A stretch of 44,238 bases of DNA from the NCBI GenBank assembly GCA_030827745.1, contig JAURDW010000008.1, forward strand, positions 1-44,238. The letters are read 5' to 3'. Below the pieces are notes generated by a model that was not told where the DNA came from, did not search any database, and saw nothing but the letters and a program-made list of their open reading frames with translations. Source of the DNA: Candidatus Poseidonia sp. GTDB taxonomy: Archaea; Thermoplasmatota; Poseidoniia; Poseidoniales; Poseidoniaceae. Shown one piece after another: positions 23,540-32,321 of this stretch (within the stretch, counting starts at the first letter, position 1; every line of letters starts with the position of its first letter). Made by a program: the position numbers and the translations under genes.

Positions 23540-24379
23540 TCAAGCCAAGGTGCCGTTCTGGTAATCCTCAACGGCCTGATAGATTTCTTCCCTCGTGTTC
23601 ATCACAAACGGACCGTACCTCGCAATCGGTTCATCAAGTTCGGGCCCACCAAGCAACAGGCACTCGCCACCATCAGGACCGGCCTTGAGGGAGAGGGTTT
23701 CCCCTTCGGAAAGGATGCCTAAGCCGCCATCGGTGAGGGTACGGCCCCCAATTTCAAAGGCGCCTCCAAAGGCGTAAACCATCAAGTTGTGTTCGGCCTT
23801 CGAAGCATGAACGTAGGAAGCGCCAGGTTGCAGCTTCAGATGGATGTAGGTGATGGGAATCACCGTGTCGATGACCGCTTCAACACCCAGGGCCTTCCCA
23901 GCGATGACTTTCGCCCACACGGCGCCGTCTTCAGAAGTCGCTTCAGGGATGTTTTTTGCAGGGATATCCTGGTAGCGAGGAGCCATCATCTTGTCTGCGG
24001 CGGGCAAGTTCACCCATATTTGGAAACCGTGCATCCGACCCCCATGCTCCATCATCTCGTCTTGCGGAAGTTCGGAATGAATCACCCCTCGTCCTGCCGT
24101 CATCCATTGAACATCCCCCGGATTCAAGTCACCGCTGTTCCCGGCTGAATCGGCGTGTTTCACGCCACCTTCCAAGAGATACGTCACCGTCTCAAACCCT
24201 CGGTGTGGGTGCGAGGGCGCACCGATCGCTTCCCCCGGGCCGTAGGTCACCGGACCCATTTCGTCCAACAAAAGAAAAGGGCTCATCAAACGGCCCATCG
24301 CTACAGGGCGTCGAACCTTGAAACCGCCACCTTCCAGAACGGTGTGGGTTGGTACGATGGAGCGGAGGGTTCGTTCCAT
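23540..24379 (-). CDS. Pirin-family protein
   Basis: 279 residues, the normal length for pirins. The N-terminal cupin carries HPHRGFETVTYLLEG and GRGVIHSELP, which supply the His and Glu residues that bind Fe(II) in known pirins. The C-terminal cupin is degenerate (GGRTLTDGGLGILSEGETL, GGPELDEPIARYGPFVMNT). Pirins are non-haem iron proteins; some act as quercetin dioxygenases, others as redox-sensing co-regulators. It starts 4 nt past the stop of the FMN reductase gene on the same strand, so the two are one operon. Confidence 0.9.
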   Translation of the reverse strand: MERTLRSIVPTHTVLEGGGFKVRRPVAMGRLMSPFLLLDEMGPVTYGPGEAIGAPSHPHRGFETVTYLLEGGVKHADSAGNSGDLNPGDVQWMTAGRGVIHSELPQDEMMEHGGRMHGFQIWVNLPAADKMMAPRYQDIPAKNIPEATSEDGAVWAKVIAGKALGVEAVIDTVIPITYIHLKLQPGASYVHASKAEHNLMVYAFGGAFEIGGRTLTDGGLGILSEGETLSLKAGPDGGECLLLGGPELDEPIARYGPFVMNTREEIYQAVEDYQNGTLA

Positions 24380-24383
24380 GGAT

Positions 24384-24881
24384 TCACCTCACCAAACTGT
24401 TCAACAGCGCATCAACGGTCTCGGGGTTGGCGGGCTTGTTGCGATTGGCCACCAAGGACCGCCCGACGACGTTGCATCCAACATAAGAAAATTGGGCGCG
24501 CATGGCCATGATCACATGGTGACCGCCGCCACCGGAGTGGGTGGCCAGCGCCACCGTTCGATCGCGAAACAGGCGTCGGAAATCGGGGCCTTCTCGGCTC
24601 AGCCAGGCGATGGTGTTGTTGAGCACCGGCGGGAAGGACCCGTTGTACTCAGGGGCGAAGACAAACCACCCGCCCGCTTTCTCCAGCCGTTCAATCAACG
24701 GACCCATCTCGGGCAAGCCGTCTTTTTCCTTTTCACGCGTTGCCGTGTAAAGCGGAAAATCATAGGCGTTCAGGCGCACAAGGTCAACGGTGTGCCCGAG
24801 GGCTTCAGCCCTTTGAGAGACCTCTTCGGCCAAAACAACGTTGCTTCCATCCGAAGCGATGATGAACGCAAGGTGGGCCAT
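24384..24881 (-). CDS. NADPH-dependent FMN reductase-like flavoprotein
   Basis: 165 residues. Flavodoxin-like fold with the family landmark APEYNGSFPPVLNNTIAWLS, followed by ATHSGGGGHH. The first loop reads ASDGSN rather than the usual GSxR, so the phosphate-binding loop is modified. Members reduce FMN, quinones or azo compounds with NAD(P)H. First gene of an operon with pirin, with a TATA box at 24904-24910, 26 nt before the ATG, so it is probably leaderless. Confidence 0.85.
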   Translation of the reverse strand: MAHLAFIIASDGSNVVLAEEVSQRAEALGHTVDLVRLNAYDFPLYTATREKEKDGLPEMGPLIERLEKAGGWFVFAPEYNGSFPPVLNNTIAWLSREGPDFRRLFRDRTVALATHSGGGGHHVIMAMRAQFSYVGCNVVGRSLVANRNKPANPETVDALLNSLVR

Positions 24882-24903
24882 GGGTTGTCCATGCGGCCCT
24901 CGG

Positions 24904-24910
24904 CTATATG
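24904..24910 (-). promoter_or_regulatory. TATA box of the FMN reductase-pirin operon
   Basis: The minus strand reads CATATAG, centred 26 nt before ATG 24881, the distance expected for a leaderless transcript. Confidence 0.5.
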
Positions 24911-24935
24911 AGGGCCAGTATCCCGCCCGGAACCC

Positions 24936-25190
24936 TCAAGCCTTCTCGGCATCTTGAAGTTCGGTGAATGCGGCCGTAAAGCGGGCCATCCAGGTCTCCC
25001 TCGAAACCGAGGATTCGCCGGCCATGATGTCTTTGTGGTCCTCAAAATAATGCGGCATCATGGCCGTGAGCATTTCCCGCAAAGTGGCGGCCTCGAAATG
25101 GACGGCGCCGCAATCGATGCACGCCATGGTGACCATGGACGGACTACGGGCTTGGAGGTCTTTGATTTTCCCTCGGTCCTTTGAAGCCAA
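24936..25190 (-). CDS. Small Cys/His protein, DUF1059-like
   Basis: 84 residues from TTG 25190. The core ACIDCGAVHFEAATLREMLT and the following MPHYFEDHKD give two Cys and three His that could bind a metal, resembling small DUF1059-type proteins, with an acidic helical tail. The start is uncertain: TTG 25190 suits a leaderless transcript from the TATA at 25217-25224, GTG 25229 overlaps that TATA, and ATG 25136 would give MVTMACIDCG with only two residues before the core. Function unknown; neighbours are redox genes. Confidence 0.55.
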   Translation of the reverse strand: MASKDRGKIKDLQARSPSMVTMACIDCGAVHFEAATLREMLTAMMPHYFEDHKDIMAGESSVSRETWMARFTAAFTELQDAEKA

Positions 25191-25216
25191 AAAACGGGAC
25201 TTGTGACCTGCGAGGG

Positions 25217-25224
25217 AATTAAAG
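25217..25224. promoter_or_regulatory. Shared TATA-like element between glutaredoxin and the small Cys/His gene
   Basis: AATTAAAG (plus) / CTTTAATT (minus) is centred about 28 nt before GTG 25248 and about 30 nt before TTG 25190. It could serve both divergent leaderless genes. Confidence 0.4.
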
Positions 25225-25247
25225 ACCACGGCGTTTCAAGAATTTGT

Positions 25248-25526
25248 GTGACAGAAGAGTTGATTCTCGAACATGCCCAACGCGCTGACACCGATTTCCT
25301 CGTCTACACGGGAAATTTCTGCGGCTATTGCAGGGCGCTCAAGAACCTCTTGAACTCAAAAGGCCTGAGTTTTACCGAACACAATTTCGACGAACACCCC
25401 TCCGAGATGCGGATCGCCGTCGTCCAAGCCACCGGGCATCGAACCGTGCCCGTGGTGTTTGACCTGCGAGGAGAACAAACCATGTTCATCGGTGGTTTTG
25501 ACGAAACCAAGCGCTACCTCAAATGA
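25248..25526 (+). CDS. Glutaredoxin-like thiol-disulfide oxidoreductase
   Basis: 92 residues from GTG 25248 (VTEELILEHA); the frame extends to 25203, but that part covers the TATA-like element. The active site is C25-G-Y-C28 in TGNFCGYCRALKNLL, with the cis-proline loop RTVPVVF and the C-terminal GGFDE, as in glutaredoxins. It would reduce disulfides using a low-molecular thiol. The CGYC centre differs from the classical CPYC. The last 8 bp overlap the end of the convergent esterase gene. Confidence 0.85.
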   Translation: MTEELILEHAQRADTDFLVYTGNFCGYCRALKNLLNSKGLSFTEHNFDEHPSEMRIAVVQATGHRTVPVVFDLRGEQTMFIGGFDETKRYLK

Positions 25527-26121
25527 AGGTGGAAAGCCATTCTCGCAACGCATCGTGATGCTCAAGAGGGATCATGTGACCCTTGGGGTGCTCCACCAAC
25601 TCAACCGCCCAGCCCGCCGTTTCAAAGAGATGAGCGACGGCCCAGCCGTCCTCTATCGGCACCCGGACATCCTTCTCCCCGTGCATCCAAAACATCCGCC
25701 TGGGCCCCAATTCCTCAAGGCGAAGCCGAAGTTCCATCGGCCGAACCAAGCGAGTTCCCATGCAAACAACACCTTCGATTCGGTCCGCTATCGGCAACTG
25801 GAGCAGTTCCTGAGCCATGGCGCCGCCTTGAGAAAACCCGCCGACAATCAGGGGACCCATGGGAGCTTCTTCGGCGATCAGGCGTTCAAGTTGCGAGAGG
25901 CTTGCATCAACGTCCATCAATTCACGACGGGAAAGATTGAGACGTCGCGTGACGTCGGCGTCAAAGTCTTCGTAACGCCACCAGGTGAACCCGCGTTGAG
26001 GGTGGGGGAAACGCGCTTCGGGGACCAGAAGCGTCCATCCCTCGGGAAGAATCTTCTCGGCAAAAGGACGCATCATGGAGGCATCACCGGTCATCCCGTG
26101 CATCATGATGAGCGTGGGCAT
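25519..26121 (-). CDS. Phospholipase/carboxylesterase-family alpha/beta hydrolase
   Basis: 200 residues. The nucleophile elbow GFSQGG places Ser97, with Asp151 in HGEKDVRVP and His182 in KGHMIP completing the triad. Text and size fit the acyl-protein thioesterase/carboxylesterase group. No signal peptide, so cytoplasmic. GGTGAGGTC immediately before the ATG is a strong ribosome site, and the gene lies 9 nt after the lipoprotein gene, as a second cistron. The substrate is not predictable. Confidence 0.85.
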   Translation of the reverse strand: MPTLIMMHGMTGDASMMRPFAEKILPEGWTLLVPEARFPHPQRGFTWWRYEDFDADVTRRLNLSRRELMDVDASLSQLERLIAEEAPMGPLIVGGFSQGGAMAQELLQLPIADRIEGVVCMGTRLVRPMELRLRLEELGPRRMFWMHGEKDVRVPIEDGWAVAHLFETAGWAVELVEHPKGHMIPLEHHDALREWLSTFI

Positions 26122-26130
26122 GACCTCACC

Positions 26131-27087
26131 TCAGAGGGTCCATTGGGTGGCAATGGCCCCTGCAACCTTGAGGTGCAGCGACGAGGAACCACCGCGTAGC
26201 GTGACCGTGAGCGAATAATCGCCGCTGATGGAAGGGACGGTCCCGATGGCCCCCTTTTCGGTGGCACCCGAACCCCAAGCACGCGTCAAGGGAGAAGCCC
26301 CTTGGTGGTCTTTCATCGTCAAGGTGCCTGAGCCCCCGTTGGAAATGTCAACATCAAGGTACCAGACGAGCACGTCCCAAGCATCGCCATCGGGATGGCC
26401 GCTGTCGAGGAAGGAGTCGTAGATGTCGTTGTCGTTCTCCTCGTAGGTGCTGTCAAGCAAGTCCCTCGCTTGGTAAAAGTGAACGTCCCCTTCGTATCCT
26501 GATTTTGCCTGGTTGAGCGTCATGCGCAACTGTTCCACCATGTCCCCGTCGGTCCACACAAGCGAATCGAGGAAGCCTTCCCGACCGCTAAAGCCGTAGG
26601 TTAAGCGATGGCCTTCTTCGGATTGTGCCACCACATCAGCGACGCCGTTGTAGATGGAGGTGGTTTCGGCGGTCCAGGTTTGACCGAGGAGCGTGAAACC
26701 CCATGTCTGGCCGACTTCCCAAGGGAAATTGAAAACGGGTTGAATTTCGCCTTGTTCGTAAACGGAAAGCCCCTCCATGACGATTCGACCCAAAAACGGG
26801 TTGTGGTTGATGACGGCATGCCGTTGCGCCTCCCGTTCGTTGGAGATGCCGAGTTGGTACAACCTATCGTCTTCCGAAACTTCCCCAACCACCAGACGGG
26901 CGCTGTCCTCACCGAATTGAGGCGTGCTGAACGTGTACAACCACTGGTCGCCGACCTCCCATGTTGGAAGAACCAACTCCTCTGCCCTCGTGTCGCCTTG
27001 ACCAGAGGTCGAGACGGTGGGGCCATCAAGACAACCAGCAAGGCCAAGCGAAAGCATCAGGACAATCATGAACCACACGCTTCGCAT
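26131..27087 (-). CDS. Predicted lipoprotein, beta-rich, function unknown
   Basis: 318 residues from ATG 27087; a TTG at 27102 would add five residues. The signal sequence ends in lipobox LGLAGC, so the Cys would be lipid-modified and the protein held outside the membrane. The body is beta-rich and rich in Trp/Tyr (WEVGDQWLYTFSTPQF; WEVGQTWGFTLLGQTW), with repeated WEVG(D/Q)xW segments suggesting a duplicated beta module, and a C-terminal beta sandwich ending ATQWTL. I do not recognise a named family. Co-transcribed with the esterase. Confidence 0.75.
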   Translation of the reverse strand: MRSVWFMIVLMLSLGLAGCLDGPTVSTSGQGDTRAEELVLPTWEVGDQWLYTFSTPQFGEDSARLVVGEVSEDDRLYQLGISNEREAQRHAVINHNPFLGRIVMEGLSVYEQGEIQPVFNFPWEVGQTWGFTLLGQTWTAETTSIYNGVADVVAQSEEGHRLTYGFSGREGFLDSLVWTDGDMVEQLRMTLNQAKSGYEGDVHFYQARDLLDSTYEENDNDIYDSFLDSGHPDGDAWDVLVWYLDVDISNGGSGTLTMKDHQGASPLTRAWGSGATEKGAIGTVPSISGDYSLTVTLRGGSSSLHLKVAGAIATQWTL

Positions 27088-27148
27088 GGTCGGTGGTCTC
27101 AAGCCTTGCTTGAAAGCCTAACGCTTCCAAGAAGCCCGTCGTTGATGC

Positions 27149-29218
27149 TCAAAGAAGTCCGGTCTTTCCGAGAACGTCTGCACCTGCAAGCACAACCGCC
27201 ACGATGGACATCAACTTGATGAGAATGTTGAGCGAGGGCCCGGAGGTGTCCTTGAACGGGTCACCGATGGTGTCACCGATAACGGCAGCATCGTGCGCCT
27301 CGTCACCCTTCTTTGCACCGGGAATATGGTCTTGCTCAATGGCTTTCTTGGCGTTGTCCCAAGCACCGCCGGCGTTGGCCATGAAGAGGGCCATGAGGAC
27401 ACCGGTCACGAGGGAACCTGCAAGCAGGCCACCGAGGGCATCGAAGCCGAGGACGTATCCAACGAGAACGGGGGCGACCACAGCGACAACACCGGGGCCA
27501 ACCATCTCACGCAGAGCAGCCTTGGTGGAAATGTCAACACAGGTCTGAGAGTCGGGCTTGACGCCTTCTTTGCCTTCGAGGAGGCCAGGGATTTCCCTGA
27601 ACTGACGACGGATTTCAACGACCATGTCACCAGCAGCCTTGCCGACCGAGGTCATGGTCATGGCGGCGACCACAAAGGGCAAACCGCCGCCGATGAGCAG
27701 GCCAATCACAACCATGGGGTTGGTCAAGCCGAGGTCCAGGTCACCACCGTTGGCCTCAATGGCCGAGGTGTAGGCAGCAAAGAGTGCGAGAGCGGTCAGT
27801 GCGGCTGAACCGATGGCGAACCCTTTGCCGACGGCAGCGGTGGTGTTGCCGATGGAATCAAGTTCGTCGGTGATGGCGCGGACGTCGTCGCCCAATGCGC
27901 TCATCTCAGCGATACCGCCGGCGTTGTCGGCGACAGGGCCGTACGCATCGACGGTCATCGTCACACCGACGGTGGCGAGCATACCCATGGCGGCCATGGC
28001 AATGCAGTAGAGGCCGTAGTCCTCGCCACCGAGTTGGTTGGCACCGAGGATTCCGAGAGCGATGAGCACGACAGGGACGAAGGTCGACATCATGCCCACG
28101 GAGAGGCCGGCGATGGCGTTGGTAGCAGGTCCCGTCTTGGACATTTCTCCAATGTGAGGAATAGCTTTCGTTTTGATGCCGAAAACTGGCTCAATGCCAG
28201 TGTAATACTCGGTCACGAGGCCGATGGCAATACCGACGATGCTTCCCAGCACAACGGAGTGCATGATGCCCATCTGCACTTCGATGAGGCCCTGGTTGAT
28301 GGCAGCGTAGCCTCCAAGCCAGAACAGTCCAGCACCGATGAAGGTCGTGTTGCGAAGCGCCACGGCGGGGTCCTTGAGGTTCTTGAGTAAGACCATGGAG
28401 AAGACACCGATGATGGAGGCGATGTAGCCGATGAAACCCAGAAGAATGGGCATCATGATGTAATCCGTGGTGAAGCCATCCGAACTGGCGATGATCATGG
28501 CAGCGATGATGGAACCGACAAAGGATTCGAAGATGTCAGCACCCATTCCGGCCACGTCACCGACGTTGTCACCGACGTTGTCAGCGATGACACCGGGGTT
28601 GCGTGGGTCGTCTTCGGGGATACCCTCTTCGACTTTGCCGACGAGGTCAGCACCGACGTCAGCAGCCTTGGTGTAGATGCCACCACCGACACGGGCGAAG
28701 AGAGCAATGGATGAAGCACCCATGCCGAACCCTGCTGCAGCCGAGAGGTCAGGGCTGGTGCCGTCAGCACCAAGCCAGAGAGCGACGAGAGAGATACCAA
28801 GAAGTCCCAAACCGCCCACGGAAAGACCCATGACGGCGCCGCCGTTGTAGGAGACGGCCAAAGCACCGGCTCGACCCTCGGACTTGGCAGCCATAGCGGT
28901 TCGGCCGTTGGCCGAGGTGGCTGCTCGCATGCCCGAGAATCCGGCCAAGACCGAGGCAACGGCACCGGCAAAGAAGGCGATGGCCGTGTTGGTGTCGTTG
29001 ATGACGGCCAAAACAGCGCCAACGACGACACAGAAGACACCGAGCACCTTGTACTCGGCAAAGAGGAACGCCATGGCCCCTTTCTGAATTTCTTCGGTGA
29101 TCTCGGCGACCACTTCGTTATCAATTTTCACTTTGTTCACTTGTTGGTAGAGCATAAACGCAACGACCAAACCAACGGCTCCAGCGCCTGCTGAAATCAA
29201 GGCAATGTTTTCCATCAT
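27149..29218 (-). CDS. hppA: Membrane-bound ion-pumping pyrophosphatase, K+-dependent type
   Basis: 689 residues from ATG 29218 ([11 protein letters not shown]), with AGGTG 7 nt upstream; the in-frame TTG... extension to 29305 looks like non-protein text. The hallmark [11 protein letters not shown] lies near residue 187 and the acidic repeats DNVGDNVGD bind Mg-PPi. About 16 membrane helices are expected. Near residue 455 the text is [10 protein letters not shown]: Ala at the position homologous to 460 marks K+-dependent enzymes, where K+-independent ones have Lys. It couples pyrophosphate hydrolysis to outward pumping of H+ or Na+; this choice cannot be fixed from sequence by eye. Monocistronic. 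Confidence 0.95.
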   Translation of the reverse strand: MMENIALISAGAGAVGLVVAFMLYQQVNKVKIDNEVVAEITEEIQKGAMAFLFAEYKVLGVFCVVVGAVLAVINDTNTAIAFFAGAVASVLAGFSGMRAATSANGRTAMAAKSEGRAGALAVSYNGGAVMGLSVGGLGLLGISLVALWLGADGTSPDLSAAAGFGMGASSIALFARVGGGIYTKAADVGADLVGKVEEGIPEDDPRNPGVIADNVGDNVGDVAGMGADIFESFVGSIIAAMIIASSDGFTTDYIMMPILLGFIGYIASIIGVFSMVLLKNLKDPAVALRNTTFIGAGLFWLGGYAAINQGLIEVQMGIMHSVVLGSIVGIAIGLVTEYYTGIEPVFGIKTKAIPHIGEMSKTGPATNAIAGLSVGMMSTFVPVVLIALGILGANQLGGEDYGLYCIAMAAMGMLATVGVTMTVDAYGPVADNAGGIAEMSALGDDVRAITDELDSIGNTTAAVGKGFAIGSAALTALALFAAYTSAIEANGGDLDLGLTNPMVVIGLLIGGGLPFVVAAMTMTSVGKAAGDMVVEIRRQFREIPGLLEGKEGVKPDSQTCVDISTKAALREMVGPGVVAVVAPVLVGYVLGFDALGGLLAGSLVTGVLMALFMANAGGAWDNAKKAIEQDHIPGAKKGDEAHDAAVIGDTIGDPFKDTSGPSLNILIKLMSIVAVVLAGADVLGKTGLL

Positions 29219-29253
29219 CAATAAACACCTGTTGCCCCGGCCACTTGGGAACC

Positions 29254-29262
29254 CTTGATAAG
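29254..29262 (-). promoter_or_regulatory. TATA-like box of hppA
   Basis: The minus strand reads CTTATCAAG, centred 40 nt before ATG 29218. The predicted leader is about 14 nt and carries the AGGTG ribosome site. Confidence 0.4.
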
Positions 29263-29376
29263 CCGTTCCCCCTTGAAAAGACGCACAGGAGCGGTTTTTG
29301 AGCATCGCGTGAGCACCGCCCGCCTACGGAAGCCAAACAGGCAATCGTTCAAAGAGGGGGAAGCGCTGGACATACC

Positions 29377-29712
29377 ATGACCATCACGGCTGAGGAAATC
29401 CTCGCTGAGATTGGCCCCGTCCAAGCCGTGCTCGACGAACACGACGGGGTAGTGACCGTCATCGACACTTCTGACGGCAACATCATGCTTTCATTGGACG
29501 GCGGGTGCACGGGTTGTTCATCGACACCGATGACGGCCATGCAAATCTACTACTCGCTGAAGAAGCTTGAACCGGTCAACGATGTCATCTTTGTCAACGG
29601 TGAACTCCCGGAGTACATGCGGACCTTCATCGACCAAAAGATGGCCAAAGAGGCCGAGGAAGGGTCAAAGGACACCGAAGAGGGCGATGGCCCCCAAGGC
29701 GAAATCGTCTGA
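29377..29712 (+). CDS. NifU C-terminal-domain-like Fe-S cluster protein
   Basis: 111 residues. The NFU core is clear: HDGVVTVIDTSDGNIMLSLD, then GGCTGCSSTPMTAMQIYY with C44 and C47 in CxxC. Two such domains bind a shared 4Fe-4S cluster in known Nfu proteins and pass it to target enzymes. An acidic tail of about 25 residues follows. No other iron-sulfur assembly genes are near. Its stop codon directly abuts the stop of the convergent small membrane protein gene. Confidence 0.8.
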   Translation: MTITAEEILAEIGPVQAVLDEHDGVVTVIDTSDGNIMLSLDGGCTGCSSTPMTAMQIYYSLKKLEPVNDVIFVNGELPEYMRTFIDQKMAKEAEEGSKDTEEGDGPQGEIV

Positions 29713-30042
29713 TCATTCCTCTTCTCTGCTCTTCCCAATGCTGTGCGGATTGGCGCCAAACGACACGTTCTCGCCCTTGATGTTCATTCGAGCGGACATC
29801 GCCAAAATCACGCAAAACAAAGCCAACGGTCGTGGCAGGTAATCTGAACCCCACAGCGAGCCTCCGAGGGTGGGGAGAAACCACAGAACCGCTGCGGCAG
29901 CGACCAGGAGAAGAAAAATCAGGTTTTGAGCCACCGCTTCAGCCCTCGGAGATCGGGAAAAGGTGGCGATAAAGGTGAAGAGGACCGCTGACAGGCCACA
30001 CAAGGCTTCAGCGACGAGCTCCACCACCCCCGCTTCAACCAT
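29713..30042 (-). CDS. Small three-helix membrane protein, unknown
   Basis: 109 residues from ATG 30042; upstream extension to 30273 is antisense to polX and unlike protein. Three hydrophobic segments (about 5-28, 40-62, 71-88) and a polar C-terminus ending SREEE. No recognised family. Divergent from polX with a 77-nt gap. Confidence 0.55.
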   Translation of the reverse strand: MVEAGVVELVAEALCGLSAVLFTFIATFSRSPRAEAVAQNLIFLLLVAAAAVLWFLPTLGGSLWGSDYLPRPLALFCVILAMSARMNIKGENVSFGANPHSIGKSREEE

Positions 30043-30119
30043 GACCTGTCCAAACACCCTTGCTTCTTGAACATGGGCCTTGGCGAACCTTTGTAGAGGG
30101 TTGCCAGCCTCTTGAGAGC

Positions 30120-32066
30120 ATGGCAGGCGGCTCCTTTGCACTTCCAAAACCTCGACCGACCGGCCCGCCGTTTTTCTCCCGCAACCAAGTGGCGAACGTC
30201 CTGCACCAAGTGGCCGTCCTGCTCGAACTTCAAGGCGCCAATGTGTTCCGAGTCCGTTCCTATCAAAACGCAAGCCGAATGCTAGGCAGCCTCACCGAAG
30301 ACCTTGGAGAACTGGTTGCCAGCGGTGAAATCTTTGACATGAAGGGCATCGGGAAAGGACTCGGAAGTGCCCTGAGCCAAGCCATCGGCGAGGGGAAGTG
30401 GCCCGACGATTGGGTTGACCTCCACACCTCAACACCTCCCGGGCTCATCGAGATGTTGGGCATCCCTGGGCTCGGGCCCAAGCGCATCAAGCTCATGGCC
30501 GATGAACTCGGTGTTGATTCGGTGGCCAGCCTCAAGCAAGCGGCGCTCGACAACACGATTGCTCCGATGAAAGGGTTCGGGGCAAAGTCGCAACAGCGCA
30601 TGCTGGACGGGATTGAACTTCTTTCCCGCTTCCGCGCCCGACGAAGACTCGACATTGGTTTGCGTTACGGCGAAGCCTTCCAACGAAAAATCGCAGCGAT
30701 TGACGGCGTCCACCGCGCCACCCTTGCCGGGAGCGCTCGCCGTCGAAAGGACACCATTGGCGACCTTGACGTGGTGGTCTCGGTGGACGATGCTGACCAC
30801 GAAACGGTGGCGAACGCCATCTTGAACCTCTCGGGAATTGCCGATGTGAAAGGGGCAGGGGATTCGAAGATCAGTCTGATTCTCGACACCACCATCTTTG
30901 ATGAATCCTTTACCGTTGGTCACATTGACCCCAACGTGTTGGATGCGATTGGCGGCGACGACTACGAGCAACTCGAGGCGGGCGGCACCATCGATGCCCA
31001 AGTCCGGCTCGTTCCACCGCACGTTGAGCCGTTCACGCTGGCCTACTTCACCGGAAGCAAAGAGCACAACATCGCCATGCGCCAGCGTGCCATCGACCGA
31101 GGCTTGCGCTTGAATGAATTTGGCCTCATACCCGAGGCAAAAGCAGGGGAACTCAAAGGCATGGACGCAGCCGTTCACTCGCTTGCAGCAGCCGATGAGG
31201 CCGCCATTTACGCTCACCTTGACTTGGCTTACGTGCCCCCCGAATTGCGCGAGGACATGGGCGAAGTGGACGCAGCAGCGGGCAACCGTCTCCCAAACCT
31301 CATCCAAACCAGCGACATCCGTGGCGCCTTGCACAACCACACCACGCTCTCCGACGGTGAAGCAAGTCTGGAGTTGATGGCGGACACGGCCCGCAAAATG
31401 GGATGGAATTGGTTGGGCATCGCCGACCATTCGCCCACCTTGAAAATCGCCAACGGCGCCAGTGCAGAGGACCTCTTGGAACAAGGGCGAACCGTTGCCT
31501 CGTACAACGCCGCATGGGCCGAGGAAGGCGTTGATTTCCGCTTGTTCCACGGCGTGGAGTCCGACATCCTCGAAGGCGGTCAACTCGACCACCCCGACGA
31601 TGTGCTCGCCGAGTTGGACTACGTCGTCGCCAGCGTCCACGCCATGACCAAGTGGCGAGGGAGGGACGAAGTGGACAACACCGAGGAATTGCTCAAAGTC
31701 ATCGACCACCCCGCCACCACCGTGCTTGGCCATCCGACCGGACGCATCCTTCAGGGTCGCGAGGGGTATGAAGTGGACCTGTTCGCCGTCCTTGAGCACA
31801 TGGCAGAGCACAACGAAGAGGGTCGTTTGAAGGCCATCGAATTGAACGCAAGCCCCTACCGTCTTGACTTGGATTGGCGCTTGTGCAAACATGCCAAAGG
31901 TCTGGGCGTCCCTGTCGCCATCAACCCGGACGCCCACTCCATTCGGGGCCTCAGCGACATTGCCTACGGTGTGATGACGGCTCGCAAAGGTTGGATTGAA
32001 GCGCACGATACGCTCAACGCCCTTGACGGAGCCACGCTGTCCGAGCGCATGCGACAACGGGGTTGA
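30120..32066 (+). CDS. polX: Family X DNA polymerase with C-terminal PHP domain (PolX)
   Basis: 648 residues from ATG 30120; the in-frame extension to 30060 lies in the divergent promoter region. The order is a Pol beta-like 8-kDa/HhH part (FFSRNQVANVLHQVAVLLEL; GIPGLGPKRIKLM), the palm with GSARRRKDTIGDLDVVV near 204 giving the catalytic Asp pair, FTGSKEHNIAMRQRA, and from about 400 a PHP domain with HNHTTLSDG, GIADHS, HGVESD, SVHA, LGHPTGR and NPDAHS, the metal ligands of an active 3'-5' exonuclease. It is a gap-filling repair polymerase in base excision repair, consistent with nth 250 nt downstream. Confidence 0.95.
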   Translation: MAGGSFALPKPRPTGPPFFSRNQVANVLHQVAVLLELQGANVFRVRSYQNASRMLGSLTEDLGELVASGEIFDMKGIGKGLGSALSQAIGEGKWPDDWVDLHTSTPPGLIEMLGIPGLGPKRIKLMADELGVDSVASLKQAALDNTIAPMKGFGAKSQQRMLDGIELLSRFRARRRLDIGLRYGEAFQRKIAAIDGVHRATLAGSARRRKDTIGDLDVVVSVDDADHETVANAILNLSGIADVKGAGDSKISLILDTTIFDESFTVGHIDPNVLDAIGGDDYEQLEAGGTIDAQVRLVPPHVEPFTLAYFTGSKEHNIAMRQRAIDRGLRLNEFGLIPEAKAGELKGMDAAVHSLAAADEAAIYAHLDLAYVPPELREDMGEVDAAAGNRLPNLIQTSDIRGALHNHTTLSDGEASLELMADTARKMGWNWLGIADHSPTLKIANGASAEDLLEQGRTVASYNAAWAEEGVDFRLFHGVESDILEGGQLDHPDDVLAELDYVVASVHAMTKWRGRDEVDNTEELLKVIDHPATTVLGHPTGRILQGREGYEVDLFAVLEHMAEHNEEGRLKAIELNASPYRLDLDWRLCKHAKGLGVPVAINPDAHSIRGLSDIAYGVMTARKGWIEAHDTLNALDGATLSERMRQRG

Positions 32067-32103
32067 AGCACACCTTGATGATGCACGGGTCGGTGGGGAG
32101 AGC

Positions 32104-32313
32104 ATGCGAACCCTTCGGACCTTCATTATGGGCACCATGATGGTGATTCCTGGACTTCTTTTGGGCCTCTTGGTGTGGTACATCAGCGGAAAACCCGAGA
32201 GTGAGCCTCTTGAGACGCTGATTTGCAACGGCATTCCGCTGACCTCCGTCGCCCTCGGCTTGTACTTCGGCTGGCAAACCGGGGAAGAATACAGCGCCAC
32301 CTACGAGGCTTAG
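32104..32313 (+). CDS. Small two-helix membrane protein, unknown
   Basis: 69 residues from ATG 32104, with GGGGAG 3-8 nt upstream; the frame runs up into polX but that part is not protein-like. Two hydrophobic segments (about 7-25 and 39-56) and an acidic end (TGEEYSATYEA). It sits between polX (37 nt) and nth (8 nt), so it is probably co-transcribed with both. No family recognised. Confidence 0.6.
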   Translation: MRTLRTFIMGTMMVIPGLLLGLLVWYISGKPESEPLETLICNGIPLTSVALGLYFGWQTGEEYSATYEA

Positions 32314-32321
32314 GTGAGGTC

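Noticed and set aside
30429-32300. Minus-strand frame of 623 codons opposite polX
   Set aside because: PolX has its catalytic and PHP motifs intact on the plus strand; the antisense translation has no motif.
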